Positions 1 to 9,711 of a stretch of DNA of 64,000 nucleotides are shown piece after piece (positions within the stretch are counted from its first letter, which is position 1; each line of letters opens with the position of its first letter). This DNA is from a bacterium (GTDB lineage Bacteria; Krumholzibacteriota; Krumholzibacteriia; JACNKJ01), in the NCBI GenBank assembly GCA_024231955.1, contig JAAEPZ010000253.1:186001-250000 (forward strand). Reading direction: 5' to 3'. The notes below the pieces were generated by a model. That model was given only the letters and a program-made list of their open reading frames with translations, was not told the DNA's origin and made no database searches. Made by a program: the position numbers and the translations under genes.

Positions 1-1086
1 GAGACCTCGATCGGGGACAAGATCCCCATCCTGCTCAAGGTCAACGAGATGATGACCTCGCGCGAGCCGCGCATCATCAAGACGACCGTACGGCTGGCCG
101 ACAGCAACTCCTACGTGATGATCGCCACCTCGGACGGCCGCATCTCCTGCGACTACCAACCCATGCTGCGGATCTTCGCCAACTGCACGGCGGTCGACAA
201 TGACCGGCGGGAAAAGGGCGGCTACAACCTCAGCGGTCGGGTCGGCATCGAATACCTCACCGAGGAGCGACTCGAAAATCTGGTCGCCACCGCCGTCGAG
301 CGGACGGTGCGGCAGTTCCGGGCGGTCTCGCCCGATGCAGGGGCGATGGAGGTCGTGCTGGCGCCCGGCAGCTCCGGCATCCTGCTGCACGAGGCGATCG
401 GCCACGGCATGGAGGCCGACTTCAATCGCAAGGGCACATCGATCTTCGCCGACAAGATCGGCAAAGCCGTGGCCAAGCCCTTCGTCAATATCGTCGACGA
501 CGGCACCAACCCGGGTTTGCGCGGCTCGATCAACATGGACGACGAGGGCAATCCCGTCGAATGCACCTACATGGTGCGCAACGGGATTCTCGAGAGCTAT
601 CTGCACGACCGGATGAGCGCGCGGCATTATAAAGTCAAGCCCACCGGCAACGGGCGGCGTCAGTCCTTCCGCCACATGCCCATGCCCCGCATGCGCAACA
701 CCTACATGTTGGCCGGCCCCCATGATCCCGAGGAGATCATCAAAACGGTCAAGAGGGGGATTTACGCCGAGTCCTTCGCCAACGGCGAGGTGGCCATCGG
801 CGCGGGCGACTTCTCCTTTTACGTCCGCACCGGCTACGAAATCGAAAACGGCAAGCTGGGCAGACCGCTCAAGGAGGTCAACCTGATCGGCAACGGACCC
901 GATGTCCTCTCCAAGATCGTGATGGTCGGCGACGACATGCAGTTGATGGAGGGTGGCGGCACCTGCGGCAAGAACGGTCAGTGGGTGCCCGTCTCCTTCG
1001 GTCTGCCGACGATCAAGGTAGCCGAGATCACCGTGGGTGGAGTCAATCGCAACACCAACCGGCGCGGCCGCAGGGCGGGGAGGTAA
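1..1086 (+). CDS. tldD: TldD metalloprotease subunit (5' truncated by window edge)
   Basis: The reading frame is open from base 1, so the first in-frame ATG at 49 is internal and roughly the first quarter of a normal TldD (about 480 residues) lies outside the window. The zinc-binding helix HEAIGH is encoded at 388-405, and a Cys ligand sits in the GGGTCGKNGQ stretch near 952-981 (TGC at 964-966). In the known TldD/TldE structures two His and one Cys hold the metal. TldD forms a heterodimer with TldE that degrades or trims unfolded and modified peptides in the cytosol. The partner gene starts 3 bases downstream, so the two are co-transcribed. The assignment is secure; the cleaved substrate here is unknown. 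Confidence 0.95.
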   Translation, partial: ETSIGDKIPILLKVNEMMTSREPRIIKTTVRLADSNSYVMIATSDGRISCDYQPMLRIFANCTAVDNDRREKGGYNLSGRVGIEYLTEERLENLVATAVERTVRQFRAVSPDAGAMEVVLAPGSSGILLHEAIGHGMEADFNRKGTSIFADKIGKAVAKPFVNIVDDGTNPGLRGSINMDDEGNPVECTYMVRNGILESYLHDRMSARHYKVKPTGNGRRQSFRHMPMPRMRNTYMLAGPHDPEEIIKTVKRGIYAESFANGEVAIGAGDFSFYVRTGYEIENGKLGRPLKEVNLIGNGPDVLSKIVMVGDDMQLMEGGGTCGKNGQWVPVSFGLPTIKVAEITVGGVNRNTNRRGRRAGR

Positions 1087-1089
1087 AAG

Positions 1090-2412
1090 ATGAATCAGAT
1101 ACAGAGACTCGAACTGGCCCACTGGGCCGTCAAGATCGCCAGGCGGAACGGGGCGACCGAGGCTGGAGTGGACATCATCAAGAGTCGTGACGTCGAAATC
1201 GCCTGCCGGGCCCGCAAGCTGGAGACGCTCAAGGAGTCCACGCAGAATTCGCTGGACCTGACCATCTATATCGACGGACGCAGTTCGACTTTCACCACGG
1301 CCGATCTGCGGCGCTCCGAACTCGAAAAGTTCATCGCCGAGGGTGCGGCGATGACGAAGTATCTCAGCGCGGATCCTCACCGCGTCCTGCCCGACCCCAG
1401 GCACTACGAGGGGCGCAGGGAGATGGACCTGAAGGTTCGCGACACCGCCTACGAGAGCCGGACCACCGAACAGCGGGTAGCGCAGGCGCGTGAGATCGAG
1501 GATGCCGCCCTGGGTCGGAGCGACAAGATCATCTCCTGCACGGCCGAGGTCAGCGACACTCTGACCGAGTCGGTCAAGGTCAGAAGCAACGGCTTTGAGG
1601 GTACGCGCGTCTCGACCTCCTACTGGGCGGGGATTGAGGTGACGGTGGCCGACGGCAACGGCGGCCGTCCCGAGGGGAGCGCCTGGGCCACCAATCGTCA
1701 CGTGGGGAATCTTCCGGGGAGCGAGGAGGTGGCGGCCGTCGGCGTCAAACGGGCTCTGGCTCAAATCGGCGCGACCAAGCTCGACTCGGATCGCTATGAT
1801 ATCATCGTCGAGAATCGTGTCGGCGGCCGTCTGTTCGGCACGCTGACCCGTGCCCTGACCGGACGTTCCCTGCAACAGAAGAGCTCCTACCTGGAGGGGA
1901 AACTGGGGCAGAAGATCGCATCGGACAAGTTGACCTGGCGCGACGATCCCTTCATCGTCGGCGGTCTGGGCTCCCGCCTCTACGACGGTGAGGGGCTGGC
2001 GACCGGTAAGAGGACGATCATCGAGAAGGGTGTGCTCAAGTCCTACTTCATCGACAGCTACTACGGCCGCAAACTGGGGCTGGCCCCCACCGGCGGTCGC
2101 GGCACCAACAGCCTGTACGCCCTGGGCGACAGGTCGCTGGAGCAGCTGGTAGCTTCGCTGGACCGGGGGCTTTTGATCACCGGCTTCATCGGCGGCAACG
2201 CCAACAGCACCACGGGCGACTTCTCCTACGGCATCCGGGGGCATCTGGTCGAAAAGGGTCAGTTGGTCCAGCCGGTGGCGGAGATGAACCTGTCGGGCAA
2301 TGCCGCGGCCTTCTGGCACAAGCTGGTGGAGACGGGCAACGATCCCTACCCCTATTCCACCGCCCGGCGACCGAGTCTGCTCTTCAGAGAGGTGGAGATC
2401 AGCGGCGTCTGA
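1090..2412 (+). CDS. pmbA: TldE/PmbA subunit of the TldD/TldE protease
   Basis: This 440-residue protein is the usual TldE/PmbA length and follows tldD after a 3-base gap, with AGGTAAAAG before the ATG. It shares the TldD fold (for example the SYWAGIEVTV and GFIGGNANSTTGDFSYGI regions) but has no HExxxH helix, as expected for the non-catalytic partner that completes the heterodimer and its peptide channel. In enterobacteria the pair matures microcin B17 and degrades the CcdA antitoxin. Nothing nearby suggests a peptide substrate. The gene ends at a strong hairpin shared with the convergent gene at 2488. Confidence 0.93.
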   Translation: MNQIQRLELAHWAVKIARRNGATEAGVDIIKSRDVEIACRARKLETLKESTQNSLDLTIYIDGRSSTFTTADLRRSELEKFIAEGAAMTKYLSADPHRVLPDPRHYEGRREMDLKVRDTAYESRTTEQRVAQAREIEDAALGRSDKIISCTAEVSDTLTESVKVRSNGFEGTRVSTSYWAGIEVTVADGNGGRPEGSAWATNRHVGNLPGSEEVAAVGVKRALAQIGATKLDSDRYDIIVENRVGGRLFGTLTRALTGRSLQQKSSYLEGKLGQKIASDKLTWRDDPFIVGGLGSRLYDGEGLATGKRTIIEKGVLKSYFIDSYYGRKLGLAPTGGRGTNSLYALGDRSLEQLVASLDRGLLITGFIGGNANSTTGDFSYGIRGHLVEKGQLVQPVAEMNLSGNAAAFWHKLVETGNDPYPYSTARRPSLLFREVEISGV

Positions 2413-2437
2413 TCATCCGGTCGATGGCGCTCAAAAT

Positions 2438-2466
2438 AAACGCCTCTCCATACGGGGAGGCGTTTC
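2438..2466. terminator. Bidirectional hairpin terminator between convergent genes
   Basis: Arms AAACGCCTCTCC (2438-2449) and GGGGAGGCGTTT (2454-2465) pair with a single G-T mismatch and a 4-base loop. A-rich and T-rich flanks allow function on either strand. It sits between the stop codons of pmbA and the minus-strand gene ending at 2488. Confidence 0.8.
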
Positions 2467-2487
2467 CATTTCACGGGCAGGGGCGGA

Positions 2488-3552
2488 TCAGTAGAGTATT
2501 TTCAGCGCGCCCCAGCTGGTTGCGTCGGCCTGAGTGACGTCACAGCCGACAGGCAGCGCACCCATCTGGACTCCGCAGTCATTGTTCTCCGGCGCGCAGG
2601 GCGAATCGCTCTGCAGATAGTAATTGCCGTCCGGGAAACCGCAGAGGGCCGGATCGAGATTGAGATTGCCGTTGATCCCGGCGAAGGGCGCCAGGGCGCC
2701 TCCCCAATCGGAACAGGCGTTGCCGAAGCTGTCCGTGCAGGAGATATCTCCGTACGAGAAGTGCATCAGGGTCGCACCGCTGTTCCCGTAGAGCAGACAG
2801 GCGTCAAGCGTATGGCTGCCCGTCCCCCTGAGAGAGGCGGCTGCGGCGACCTTGGCCATGTTCCCGATGAAGGAGCAGTTGGTTGCCGTGACCACAATAT
2901 GACTGCCCACATTTATGGCCCCACCCTGAACAAACGTGAAATTGCCCGCGAACAGGACGTGATCCAGACTCAGATCGCCGAATTGTCCAGTCGTTATTGC
3001 TCCGCCCGTCTCCCCGGATCGATTGTCGATGAAACTGCAATTGGTGATGGTCGTCGGTCCGGGATTCGTGGTTTTAATGGCTCCACCTTCATACACCGCC
3101 TCGTTGTCGCGGAAGATACAGTTATCGAATGCGGTTTCCACCCCCCCCTCACCGATCTGCACTCCCCCACCTGCATACTGATATCCACCCTTGATCGTCA
3201 GCCCTTCGATGCGGGTCAAAATATCTCGACCACTTTTTTCATCAGTGAGGAAGATCAGGAATCCGAAGTGGGGATCGGCCTCCGAGCCCTCCGCATCGAT
3301 GATGCAATTCTCCGGATTGCCGCCCGCCGACGCGATGAGGATAAATCTATCACCGAGGACGATGTCGCGGTTCCCCTCGCCGGTGTAGACGCCGTCGCCC
3401 AGCAGGATAATATCATCAGCGACCGTCAATTGAACTGCGGCCATGATCGTTGGAGCATCACCGCTGCCGTCCGCCTCCACCAGATAAGTGGTCGCGGATG
3501 CCGCAACGGCAAACAAAAGCAGCATACAGGTAATCATCAAGGCTCTATGCAT
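2488..3552 (-). CDS. Exported right-handed beta-helix protein with Cys-rich C-terminal tail
   Basis: The ATG at 3552 follows GGGAGGCAACCC, and the product begins with a signal peptide (cleavage near ASA-TTYLV, about residue 20). The body (about 25-290) has recurring beta-helix coils with asparagine-ladder phrases such as NCSFIDNRSGETGG and FDNCIFRDNEAVYEGG, typical of polymorphic outer-membrane/parallel beta-helix repeat proteins. The last 45 residues hold SDSPCAPENNDCGVQ and GCDV, then end in TSWGALKILY. The protein at 57998-59092 shares the same coils and tail. Such proteins are usually surface or secreted; the ligand is unknown. The short C-terminal motif may be a sorting signal (inference). 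Confidence 0.85.
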   Translation of the reverse strand: MHRALMITCMLLLFAVAASATTYLVEADGSGDAPTIMAAVQLTVADDIILLGDGVYTGEGNRDIVLGDRFILIASAGGNPENCIIDAEGSEADPHFGFLIFLTDEKSGRDILTRIEGLTIKGGYQYAGGGVQIGEGGVETAFDNCIFRDNEAVYEGGAIKTTNPGPTTITNCSFIDNRSGETGGAITTGQFGDLSLDHVLFAGNFTFVQGGAINVGSHIVVTATNCSFIGNMAKVAAAASLRGTGSHTLDACLLYGNSGATLMHFSYGDISCTDSFGNACSDWGGALAPFAGINGNLNLDPALCGFPDGNYYLQSDSPCAPENNDCGVQMGALPVGCDVTQADATSWGALKILY

Positions 3553-3709
3553 GGGTTGCCTCCCTGAGTATCGGTTGCATAAACGACTCTTATATTATGA
3601 TGTGATTACGGGAGACAGGCAAGCGTCAAACCGACAAACAGGTTTACCGTGACGGGGACCTAGCCCCGACCGGTCTGCCGGGGCTAGGCTCAAACAATCT
3701 GATGACCGA

Positions 3710-6700
3710 TCAGCGGTGCGACTTGTCGGGGTATGCCGGCACCGCCGGAAGCTCCCGCGGATCATCCCTGATCAGATCCTGGAGATGGGCAATCGCCGCG
3801 TCAAGCTGGGCGTCCCCTCCGTTGAAGGTGGCATGGGGCAGGTTGTCCACCTCGATATCCGGATCGACGCCATGCCCCTCGATCAGCCACTCGCCGTCAA
3901 GGCTATAGGTGCCGAACTCGGCAGCGGTGACGATCCCTCCGTCAACCAGATCATTGCTGCTGGTCAACCAGACCTCGCCGCCCCAGGTGCGCGTGCCGAT
4001 GACCTTGCCCAGGCCCAGACGTCGGAAACCCTCGGCGAAGATCTCGCCGTCGGACGCGGTCTCCTCGTTGATCAGCACGACGAGATGCCCCCGGAAGGCC
4101 TTCTGCATGTTGGGTGTGGGGGTGCCGTCGCGATTCGACCAGAAGAACCAGGCGGGGCGGAGCAGCCGTTCGAGGATCCAGCTGTCGATGCTGCCGCCGC
4201 CGTTGTGCCTGACGTCTATGATCAGACCCTGGCGATCGATCTGCGCGTAGAATTCCCGGCCCCATGTGTCGATATCGCCGCCGGACATGGCGCGCAGGTG
4301 AATGTAGCCGATCCGGTCGTCACTCGCCTCGGCGACCCGCAACCGTCGCGTGTATTCCCACTCGTGGTAGCGCAGCTGCCGTTCGCTCCAGGGGGCGATC
4401 GGCTCGACGATGACGTCGCGCTCAACGTCATCCTTATCGCGGATCGACAGGCGAACCTGGCGCCCGATCTTGTTGCGCAACAGAGCCGACGGCTGGATGA
4501 CGGAAAGTGCGGACTTGCCGTTGACGGCCAGAATCACATCGCCGTCATTCATCGCGACGCCCGGACGGGCCAGGGGCGACGCGGCGTCGGGCCGGTCGGG
4601 ATCGTGACGGAAGATGTGCGTTACCCGAAAGCCGCCCGCGCGCTCGTCGCGCTCGAACAGCGCGCCGAGTTTCCCGGGGGTGATGTCGTCGGCGCCCTCC
4701 CGCATGTCCCCGCCATAGATGTAGGTATGGAGAACGGAGAGCTCTCCCGCCATCTGCCCCTGCAGATCGGCGAGTTCGGCGCGGGTGGTGACCCGATCGA
4801 CCAGCGGCAGATACTTGTCCAGCATCGCGTCCCAGTCGACGCCGTGCATGTTCTCGTCATACAGGTAGTCGCGGTGCAGGCGCCAACCCTCAATGAACAT
4901 CTGGCGCCACTCCTCCCGCGGGTTGAGGGAGAAGGCCCACCCGGACAGGTCCACTTCGGCCTCGCCGGTATCGACGCTGCCGACCGACGCCGGGCTCACG
5001 AACACGCCGCCGCGCGAACGGATCAACAACTTGGTTCCGTCTCCGGAGAGCATGTAACCGCGCACACCTTCGAACAGCGTGGCCGGATCGCCCGGGTCCT
5101 CGCCGATATCCAGCGCCAGCAGATTGCGGCTGTAGCTGCCCAGCGAGCGGGAGGTCCAGAAGAGCCGTTCGGCGTTGACCGACAGTCCGCCGTAATTCCC
5201 CGGCTCCACCGGCACCTCGAAGAGACGGCCCGCGAGTCCCTCCAGGGCGATCTCCACCACCAGCTCCTCGACCTCCTCCTCATCAGCGTCCGTATCCTCC
5301 GCATCATCGGCCCCTTCACGCCCGGTGCGGCCGATGTGCCGTTTATCGCGACGGCGTCCGGCGGGGCTCTCGCTCTCCTCGGCGGCAGCCAGTTCGACGG
5401 CAACCTCATCGGCAGGCTGGAAGGGGGAGAGCTCACCCTCTCCCAACGCGATCATGAAGATCATCGTCGTGGAATCCCAGAACGGTTCCGGCTGCCGCTG
5501 CCCCCAGGGGCTGCGGACGAGCGAACGGAAGTTGCGATCCGAAAGGAAGTAGAGCCACTTGCCGTCCGGACCGAATGCGGGACTCCAGCTGTTGTACCTG
5601 TCGGTGGTCAGCGCTGTAGTCTTGCCGCTCTCGATGTTGTAGAGCCAGATCCGTCCGAGCTCGTTGGCTCCCTGACAGGACCAGGCCACCCAGCGGCTGT
5701 CGGGCGAGAAGGTGTAGCCGTCGAAGCCCCCCATCTGAGAAAAGGCCAGACGCCGGGATTCGCCGTCGGACATCTTCGACAACCAGAGTTCATTGGCGCG
5801 GTTGTTCGACAACACCCACTCGCCGTCGGGGGAGATCTCTCCACCGAAACGGAGACTCTTGCCGTCGTCTGTGATTTGCCGCGGCTCATCGTCGCCCGAG
5901 ATGGGGATCTCCCACCACTCGACCTCGCCGCTTTCGTCCGACAGAGCCAGAATGGTGTCGCCTCCCGGCAGGAACATGGCCTGCCGATAACGGACATTGG
6001 AGTTGCGGGTCAATTCGATAAAACGTCCGTGCTCGGCGGGAGCCACGAAGATCTCACCGCGAGCCGTAAGGACAACCCTGTCACCCGAGTCGGCAAGGTG
6101 GGTCGCGCTGACCCAGTCCAGCGGGTCCTCGACCCAGCGTTCGCGGGTTTGTTCGAAATCGGAGAGCAGGGTCAAGGCCAGCACCCGGTCCCGGTTCGCG
6201 GCGATGTCGTAGAGCCGCAGATCGGCCCCGAGCTGATAGATGATCCGCCCCTGGTTCAGACTGGGGCCGAGGACATCCCAACCGTCGTGGAAGGTGTGCT
6301 GCCTGCGGTCACCGCCGTCGGAGCGCATGGACCAGATATTCATCGTGCCGTCGCGGTCACATAAATAGTAGACGCGTTCGCGCCAGTACATGGGGGTGCG
6401 GCTGGTGCCGGTGAAGTCCGCCGTGAGACAGACGGCCTCCCGCCCCTCGCCGTCGAAACGCCAGACCTTCTGGGCGGTCCCCCCCTTGTAGCGCTTGGTG
6501 TAGCTCCCCTGCTTGATCGGACGGGTGAAGAACAGGCTGCTCATGTCGTCGGCGAAGCTGCCGTCTGACGCCTGACATAGCGGCAATCTGCTACGCACAC
6601 CCTCTTCGATGTCGATCTGCGCCAGCTCGAAACTGGGCAGCGACGAGTAGTTGCTCGTCGCGTAGAGCAGCTTGCCCTCGGGGGTCCAACCCACGACGCT

Positions 6701-7024
6701 GGCGTAGCGCCCCTCCCAGGTCCACCTGGTGGGCAGTCCACCCTGGAGCGGCATGGTGTAGACCTCGCGCGGCCCCTCGTAGGTGGCCGAGAAGGCCAGG
6801 GTGCGGCCATCCGCGGAGATGGCCGGCCGCATCTCATCACCTTGATGGCTGGTCAGTCGCCGGGCTAGGCCATCGGTGATGTCTGCGAGCCAGAGATCAC
6901 CCTCGGCGATGAAGACGACCTGATCGTCATGCAGCACCGGGTCGCGGTAGTATCCCAGGGGTGCTTGAGCAACGGCGGTAACCGCCAACAACATCAAAAC
7001 GGATAACAGCAAGGTTCGACGCAT
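3710..7024 (-). CDS. Tricorn-type S41 protease with N-terminal beta-propeller
   Basis: The start at 7024 follows AAGGAGCTGCA. A signal peptide (about residues 1-19) puts the enzyme in the envelope, whereas archaeal tricorn is cytosolic. Residues about 20-530 are PD40/WD40-like propeller repeats (phrases such as PAISADGRTLAFSA, FSPDSRWVAWS). A tricorn C1-type helix region, a PDZ domain (about 800-875) and an S41 catalytic domain follow. The likely triad is His766 (in ELSVLHTY), Ser991 (in ETASDGE) and Glu1036 (in AAEFGTY), by family comparison. About 1,100 residues is normal for tricorn homologues. An acidic and basic linker near 550-600 (AEDTDADEEEVEE) separates propeller and catalytic parts. 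The gene appears to be transcribed alone; its role is probably peptide degradation. Confidence 0.93.
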   Translation of the reverse strand: MRRTLLLSVLMLLAVTAVAQAPLGYYRDPVLHDDQVVFIAEGDLWLADITDGLARRLTSHQGDEMRPAISADGRTLAFSATYEGPREVYTMPLQGGLPTRWTWEGRYASVVGWTPEGKLLYATSNYSSLPSFELAQIDIEEGVRSRLPLCQASDGSFADDMSSLFFTRPIKQGSYTKRYKGGTAQKVWRFDGEGREAVCLTADFTGTSRTPMYWRERVYYLCDRDGTMNIWSMRSDGGDRRQHTFHDGWDVLGPSLNQGRIIYQLGADLRLYDIAANRDRVLALTLLSDFEQTRERWVEDPLDWVSATHLADSGDRVVLTARGEIFVAPAEHGRFIELTRNSNVRYRQAMFLPGGDTILALSDESGEVEWWEIPISGDDEPRQITDDGKSLRFGGEISPDGEWVLSNNRANELWLSKMSDGESRRLAFSQMGGFDGYTFSPDSRWVAWSCQGANELGRIWLYNIESGKTTALTTDRYNSWSPAFGPDGKWLYFLSDRNFRSLVRSPWGQRQPEPFWDSTTMIFMIALGEGELSPFQPADEVAVELAAAEESESPAGRRRDKRHIGRTGREGADDAEDTDADEEEVEELVVEIALEGLAGRLFEVPVEPGNYGGLSVNAERLFWTSRSLGSYSRNLLALDIGEDPGDPATLFEGVRGYMLSGDGTKLLIRSRGGVFVSPASVGSVDTGEAEVDLSGWAFSLNPREEWRQMFIEGWRLHRDYLYDENMHGVDWDAMLDKYLPLVDRVTTRAELADLQGQMAGELSVLHTYIYGGDMREGADDITPGKLGALFERDERAGGFRVTHIFRHDPDRPDAASPLARPGVAMNDGDVILAVNGKSALSVIQPSALLRNKIGRQVRLSIRDKDDVERDVIVEPIAPWSERQLRYHEWEYTRRLRVAEASDDRIGYIHLRAMSGGDIDTWGREFYAQIDRQGLIIDVRHNGGGSIDSWILERLLRPAWFFWSNRDGTPTPNMQKAFRGHLVVLINEETASDGEIFAEGFRRLGLGKVIGTRTWGGEVWLTSSNDLVDGGIVTAAEFGTYSLDGEWLIEGHGVDPDIEVDNLPHATFNGGDAQLDAAIAHLQDLIRDDPRELPAVPAYPDKSHR

Positions 7025-7178
7025 TGCAGCTCCTTATTCAGGGGGGTGAGAGGCGGTCGCAATCTTAGCAAAAACGGATTGCAGCGTCCTGTTATTTCGT
7101 TAGCATGTCAATAAATGACTGGGGATTGCCTTCGCCTGCATGGGCAGGTCGTGGCGGTTGGCGATATCCTGCCGGTTG

Positions 7179-7562
7179 TCAACCCTGTTCAGGCGCCGTG
7201 GATCGGGTCCAGACGATATGGCGTTGATTCCGGAAGCGGAGAGAGTCCGAGTTGTCCGGAGCGACGATCAGAGAGATGCTGCTCCCCTCCTCCCCCGTGC
7301 GGTGATATTGAATAGTATAGAGTCGTTCGTCCTCCAGCTCCTGCAACTCAACATTCGAGATGAAACCGATATCCATATCCGTCTCCCCCTGTCCGAAGAT
7401 CACGGTTGAGACGCTGAGTTTGAGATAACGATCCTCATAACGGACATCGTCGGTAACCCAGATGCCGACCAGTTCCTCAGGCAGCAACGAGGTCGGTTGG
7501 GGCATGAAATAGGCGAGCGCAAGCAGAACAGGTATTGTCAGCAGCAAAATCTTGATCTTCAT
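7179..7562 (-). CDS. Small exported protein, last gene of the HD-GYP operon
   Basis: The ATG at 7562 overlaps the stop of the HD-GYP gene by 4 bases (ATGA), with GGAGAGG just upstream inside that gene. The 127-residue product has a signal peptide or membrane anchor (KIKILLLTIPVLLALAYF), then a beta-rich domain starting LPEELVGIWVTDDVRYEDR. That opening resembles the start of lipocalin-like or stress-sensor domains (LVGTW...), but I do not recognise the family. Translational coupling suggests a role linked to the c-di-GMP phosphodiesterase. No catalytic motif is visible. Confidence 0.75.
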   Translation of the reverse strand: MKIKILLLTIPVLLALAYFMPQPTSLLPEELVGIWVTDDVRYEDRYLKLSVSTVIFGQGETDMDIGFISNVELQELEDERLYTIQYHRTGEEGSSISLIVAPDNSDSLRFRNQRHIVWTRSTAPEQG

Positions 7563-9697
7563 ATGGACACCTCTCCGTTTTGCGGATTCGGATTCAGTGG
7601 TTGGGCGGGCACCATCAGGTCATTGCTATTCAACCCGGTGCTGATCTGCAAGAAGGCGGCAACCACTTCGGGGTCGAACTGGGTGCCTGCCCTCTCCGCG
7701 ATGAACTCACGCACTTTCGGCAACTCCCACCCCCTGCGATATGGACGATCGAAATGAAGCGCATCGTAGACATCCGCCACGGCAATTATCCGAGCGCCCA
7801 GAGAGATGCCGTCTCCGCTCAATCCGTCCGGGTAACCTCGACCATCGAAATGCTCGTGATGCTGCATGATCACGGGCACGATATCGATGTATGAGGGTAT
7901 CGGTTCGAGGATTCGAGCTCCGATCTCCGGGTGCTCCCTTATCTTCGAGAACTCCTCATCCGTCAGTTTTCCCGGTTTATCCAGGATCTCCAACTTGATC
8001 CCGAGTTTGCCGATATCGTGCAGCAGACTGGCGCGATGGAGCAGATCCATATCTTCGTCCGCCAGCTCCAGTTGTCGCCCTATCTGCAGAGCCATATCGG
8101 TTACGCGCTCGGAGTGCCCCGCCGTCCAGGAGGACTTGGCGTCGACCGCCCGCGCCAGAGCCAGAAGCGTACCCCAGTTCAGTCGTCTCAACTTGGTGAG
8201 CAACTCGCTGTTTGAGAGGGCGACGACGACCTGATCCGCCAGTTGCCTTGCGTAATCAATCTCCTCGGCCGAGATCTCCTCCCCGTATTCCAGACTGATC
8301 AGCCCAACCAGATTGCCCGCCAACGTCAGAGGCAGAATAAGGTAGGCGCACTCATCTCTCCGCAATATCCCGGTGCAGTAATCAGGCTGTCCCCCTCCGG
8401 GCTCCAGCACCAGGTGGCCCGGATACGCAGCCCCGCCATTGCCGTTGCTCTGCTTGCCGTCTGATACCGTCGACGTGTCGGGTATCCGCCCCGGCTCCGG
8501 CTCATTGTCGCCGGCAAATGAGATCTCCACATGGCTGCAGGCCAGCGTTTGATCGAAACGGGTCATGACAATGCTCTTGATCTCCGCCGTATCGAGCGTG
8601 GAGAGGATTGCCCGATCTATATCCGCAATCCCCTCCAGGAGTCCGAACTGCTTGCCCAGACGTGTCGACATCGTATTGAATGAATTCGCCAGATCCTCGA
8701 GTTCATCACCGCTGTCGATGGAAAGCTGGCTCTCGAAATCACCGGCAGCCAACCTTCCGGTCCCCGCCTTCAGCACCTCGAGAGGATACATGGTGCGGCG
8801 GATCTGCATATGGCTGAAGAGCAGTATCAGCAAGACGCTCAGCAGAACGACCAGGGGGAAGATCAGCTTGAAGTCGTGCATCGGGGAAAGTACGTCGGTC
8901 TGGGGACGGCTGAGGACCAGGCGCCAACTCCCCGCCGCGAATCTGCCGGCCAGGAATATGTCCCAGTAGCTGGCGAAGTAATCCCCTGCCGAGGAGGTCC
9001 ATTCGAAGCGGTATACCGTCGGACCCTCCACCTCATCTGCATAAACAAGGTGCCCGGGGATCTCCTCGGGCGTTGAGCGCGCAAGACTGATCCCGTTCTG
9101 ATCGAAAAGGTGCATCGTCTGCAGAGGGGCGGAGGTGACGTCGCCCCCGGGGTCATTCAGCCAACTTCGAGCAAGCTCTCCAACCAGGTAGAGGTCCCCT
9201 TGGCGACCGACCCTGCAAGCCCGATACATGTATACCAACCCCACACCAGGTCCGTCACCTGCAGTAGCGATGACGGTTTCACCCGCCGCCACCCTGCGCT
9301 GTTGCTCCGCCGTCAGGGGGGGAGCCGCGCTCTCCCAACCGAATGATTGAATCTGATCCCCGGATAGATGGCAGAGACTGAGTCCGGAAAATTTGGGAAC
9401 AATGGTATCGACGATAACGCTGTCCAGATCCACCGGCAGTTCGACGGACGCCCGCTGCAGATAATCCGCCAGGGCAACCATCTGCGATTCATAGTCAACC
9501 AGGCGCATGAAGATGAACAATCCCATGCTCTTGGCGCTATGATGCATGTACTTGTAACATTGCTCCTCCAACTGCTGCGCGACATGCTTGTAGGAGAGCC
9601 CGGCCAGGAGGAGAATGGGCAACAGCGCACTGCCGATGAAGAGCAGGAGGAGACGGCGTCCCATCCGGCTGTGGAGCAATGTGTACCGCCGCCCCAT
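7559..9697 (-). CDS. Membrane HD-GYP c-di-GMP phosphodiesterase with HAMP and GAF-like regions
   Basis: From the ATG at 9697 the protein has 712 residues. It has an N-terminal membrane helix (RLLLLFIGSALLPILLLAG), a large extracytoplasmic sensor region (about 35-285), a second helix (LIFPLVVLLSVLLILLF), a HAMP segment (about 310-360) and a GAF-like stretch (about 370-500). The C-terminal HD-GYP domain has LLHDIGK (His560-Asp561) and HHEHFDGRGYPDGL (GYP at 621-623), all matching active phosphodiesterases. Product would be pGpG/GMP from c-di-GMP. An alternative TTG start at 9715 overlaps the pseudopilin stop by 4 bases, so translation is probably coupled. It is the third gene of the operon. Confidence 0.92.
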   Translation of the reverse strand: MGRRYTLLHSRMGRRLLLLFIGSALLPILLLAGLSYKHVAQQLEEQCYKYMHHSAKSMGLFIFMRLVDYESQMVALADYLQRASVELPVDLDSVIVDTIVPKFSGLSLCHLSGDQIQSFGWESAAPPLTAEQQRRVAAGETVIATAGDGPGVGLVYMYRACRVGRQGDLYLVGELARSWLNDPGGDVTSAPLQTMHLFDQNGISLARSTPEEIPGHLVYADEVEGPTVYRFEWTSSAGDYFASYWDIFLAGRFAAGSWRLVLSRPQTDVLSPMHDFKLIFPLVVLLSVLLILLFSHMQIRRTMYPLEVLKAGTGRLAAGDFESQLSIDSGDELEDLANSFNTMSTRLGKQFGLLEGIADIDRAILSTLDTAEIKSIVMTRFDQTLACSHVEISFAGDNEPEPGRIPDTSTVSDGKQSNGNGGAAYPGHLVLEPGGGQPDYCTGILRRDECAYLILPLTLAGNLVGLISLEYGEEISAEEIDYARQLADQVVVALSNSELLTKLRRLNWGTLLALARAVDAKSSWTAGHSERVTDMALQIGRQLELADEDMDLLHRASLLHDIGKLGIKLEILDKPGKLTDEEFSKIREHPEIGARILEPIPSYIDIVPVIMQHHEHFDGRGYPDGLSGDGISLGARIIAVADVYDALHFDRPYRRGWELPKVREFIAERAGTQFDPEVVAAFLQISTGLNSNDLMVPAQPLNPNPQNGEVSI

Positions 9698-9711
9698 GTG
9701 CCGTTCACTAC

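Noticed and set aside
3716..6364. 882-codon plus-strand open frame
   Set aside because: It is antisense to the tricorn protease gene, has no recognisable domain and a proline/arginine-rich composition typical of the opposite strand of GC-rich genes.
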